Source of the DNA: Streptomyces griseochromogenes
GTDB lineage: Bacteria > Actinomycetota > Actinomycetes > Streptomycetales > Streptomycetaceae
Reading direction: 5' to 3'
Assembly (NCBI RefSeq): GCF_001542625.1
Contig: NZ_CP016279.1
Location: 5,828,001-5,892,000, forward strand
Length of the DNA: 64,000 nt
A program made the position numbers and the translations under genes. The notes under the pieces are model-generated. The model made no database searches, was not told the origin of the DNA, and worked only from the letters and a program-made list of their open reading frames with translations. Shown here piece by piece: positions 62,971-64,000 of this stretch (its first letter is position 1; each line of letters begins with the position of its first letter).

Positions 62971-63936
62971 GTGAAGGCAATTTCGATCAAGGAGCCCGGG
63001 GGGCCGGAAGTCCTGCAGTGGATCGCTGCGGAGGACCCCGTCCCCGCAGCGGGAGAGGTGGTCATCGACGTCGTTGCCAGCGCCGTCAACCGCGCTGATG
63101 TGGCACAGCGGCTGGGGCTGTACCCGGTTCCGGAGGGAGCATCGCCTTACCCGGGGCTGGAGGTGTCCGGACGGATCAGCGCCGTCGGCGAGGGTGTGAC
63201 GCACTGGCAGCCCGGCGACGAGGTGTGCGCGCTGCTGACCGGGGGCGGATACGCGCAAAGGGTCGCTGTCCCCGCGGGGCAGCTGCTCACGGTGCCCAAA
63301 GGCGTCAGCCTGGTCCAGGCGGCAGCGTTGCCGGAAGCCACCGCCACGGTGTGGTCCAACGTCTTCATGACCGGTGGACTGAAGGAAGGCGAGACCTTCC
63401 TCATGCACGGCGGGGCCGGCGGCATCGGCACAACGGCCATACAGATCGCCAGGGCCTATGGCGCCCGCGTCGTCACCACGGTCGGCGGCCCCGAGCAGGC
63501 TGCCAGGGTCCGAGAACTCGGCGCCGACCTCGCGGTCAACTACCGCACCGAGGACTTCGCCGAGCACGGCCCCTACGACGTGATCCTCGACGTCATCGGC
63601 GGCGACTACCTTCCGCGTAACGTCAATTCCCTGGCCCTGGACGGACGCCTGGTCATCATCGGGCTGCAGAACGGCCTGTCGGCCGAACTCAACCTCGTCG
63701 AACTCCTCGCCAAGCGCGCATCCGTCCATGGCACCACCCTGCGCTCCCGCCAAGCCGGCCAGAAAGCCGCCATTGTGGCCGAAGTCCAGGAACACGTATG
63801 GCCCTTGATCGAGAACGGAACCATGCAGGTCGTCATCGACCGGACCCTGCCCATGGACCAGGCCGCAGAAGCGCATCGCATCCTGGACGCCCCCCACATC
63901 GGCAAAATCGTCCTGCTCAACCCCGATGCGGCTTGA
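62971..63936 (+). CDS. NADPH:quinone oxidoreductase (MDR family, PIG3-like)
   Basis: A 321-residue zinc-free medium-chain reductase. The N-terminal GroES-like domain (~30-125) includes ASAVNRADVAQRLGLYPVPE and YPGLEVSGRISAVGEGV. The Rossmann domain has GGAGGIGTTAIQIARAYGAR for NADPH, and the C-terminal VVIDRTLPMDQAAEAHRILD is typical of quinone reductases. It reduces quinones or alpha,beta-unsaturated carbonyls. The GTG start has a strong GGAGGAACGCC. It follows two DJ-1 genes on the same strand, which fits a shared role in redox detoxification. Confidence 0.9.
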   Translation: MKAISIKEPGGPEVLQWIAAEDPVPAAGEVVIDVVASAVNRADVAQRLGLYPVPEGASPYPGLEVSGRISAVGEGVTHWQPGDEVCALLTGGGYAQRVAVPAGQLLTVPKGVSLVQAAALPEATATVWSNVFMTGGLKEGETFLMHGGAGGIGTTAIQIARAYGARVVTTVGGPEQAARVRELGADLAVNYRTEDFAEHGPYDVILDVIGGDYLPRNVNSLALDGRLVIIGLQNGLSAELNLVELLAKRASVHGTTLRSRQAGQKAAIVAEVQEHVWPLIENGTMQVVIDRTLPMDQAAEAHRILDAPHIGKIVLLNPDAA

Positions 63937-64000
63937 CTCCGAGAGTCATTCGCAGCGCAGGAAGCGGCGGCGCACATCATGGCCGTAGCGGACACTGTCC

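Overview
The window is high-GC DNA with strong third-position GC bias and GTG starts behind purine-rich ribosome sites. It carries Tat/Sec-secreted proteins, a snapalysin, HxlR/MerR/AraC regulators and an FxLD-type lanthipeptide operon. Together these point to a Streptomyces (or close actinomycete) chromosome. The many eroded insertion sequences, truncated genes and small independent regulator-enzyme modules suggest an accessory region such as a chromosome arm. That placement is inference. I see no rRNA, tRNA or CRISPR array.

0-10.9 kb: an AraC regulator, fused IS5/IS630 remnants, a conserved hypothetical gene, an amidohydrolase and a large SF2 helicase with helicase-associated repeats. A frameshifted small gene, a membrane-anchored coiled-coil protein and a repetin-like secreted protein follow. 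Two pieces of an IS5 transposase flank the repetin-like gene in opposite orientation. A Nudix gene and a short-chain dehydrogenase relic close this part.

11-23 kb: a vWA protein and a carboxymuconolactone-decarboxylase-like protein without the usual cysteines. Next is a signalling/transport module in which LuxR-type response regulator and histidine kinase genes diverge from genes for an MmpS-like lipoprotein, an ABC ATPase and an FtsX-type permease. A methyltransferase, a secreted ricin-B lectin and a LuxR regulator follow.

23-41 kb: an ISL3 relic, a methyltransferase, a cupin and a broken NAD(P)-binding gene, then an MFS exporter lying between directly repeated ISAs1 fragments. After it come an NTF2-like protein, FabV-type enoyl reductase, a phosphotransferase and a DUF1877 protein. 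The first HxlR/SDR/NTF2 module has a perfect inverted repeat in its divergent promoter. An AraC gene, an aldo-keto reductase and an aldehyde dehydrogenase follow, the last two ruined by internal deletions. Another SDR ends the block.

41-49.3 kb: a zinc ribbon protein, a DUF3052 protein, an L,D-transpeptidase lipoprotein and a broken DUF3761 gene. The most interesting locus, a compact minus-strand lanA-lanB-lanC operon, follows. LanA is 64 residues with an FDLD leader motif. In its core all four cysteines lie exactly three residues after a Ser/Thr, in a five-residue rhythm. No dedicated transporter, protease or immunity gene is next to it.

49.3-64 kb: a second HxlR/SDR module with a tautomerase, flanked by related IS-like repeats. 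It is followed by a secreted protein with a duplicated domain, an FkbM methyltransferase, a snapalysin, an SCO4402-like protein, a MerR (TioE-like)/erythromycin-esterase pair around a palindrome, and a LysR regulator divergent from two DJ-1/PfpI proteins and a quinone oxidoreductase. Several modules have a regulator gene diverging from a redox or detoxification enzyme, which suggests small self-contained stress-response units.
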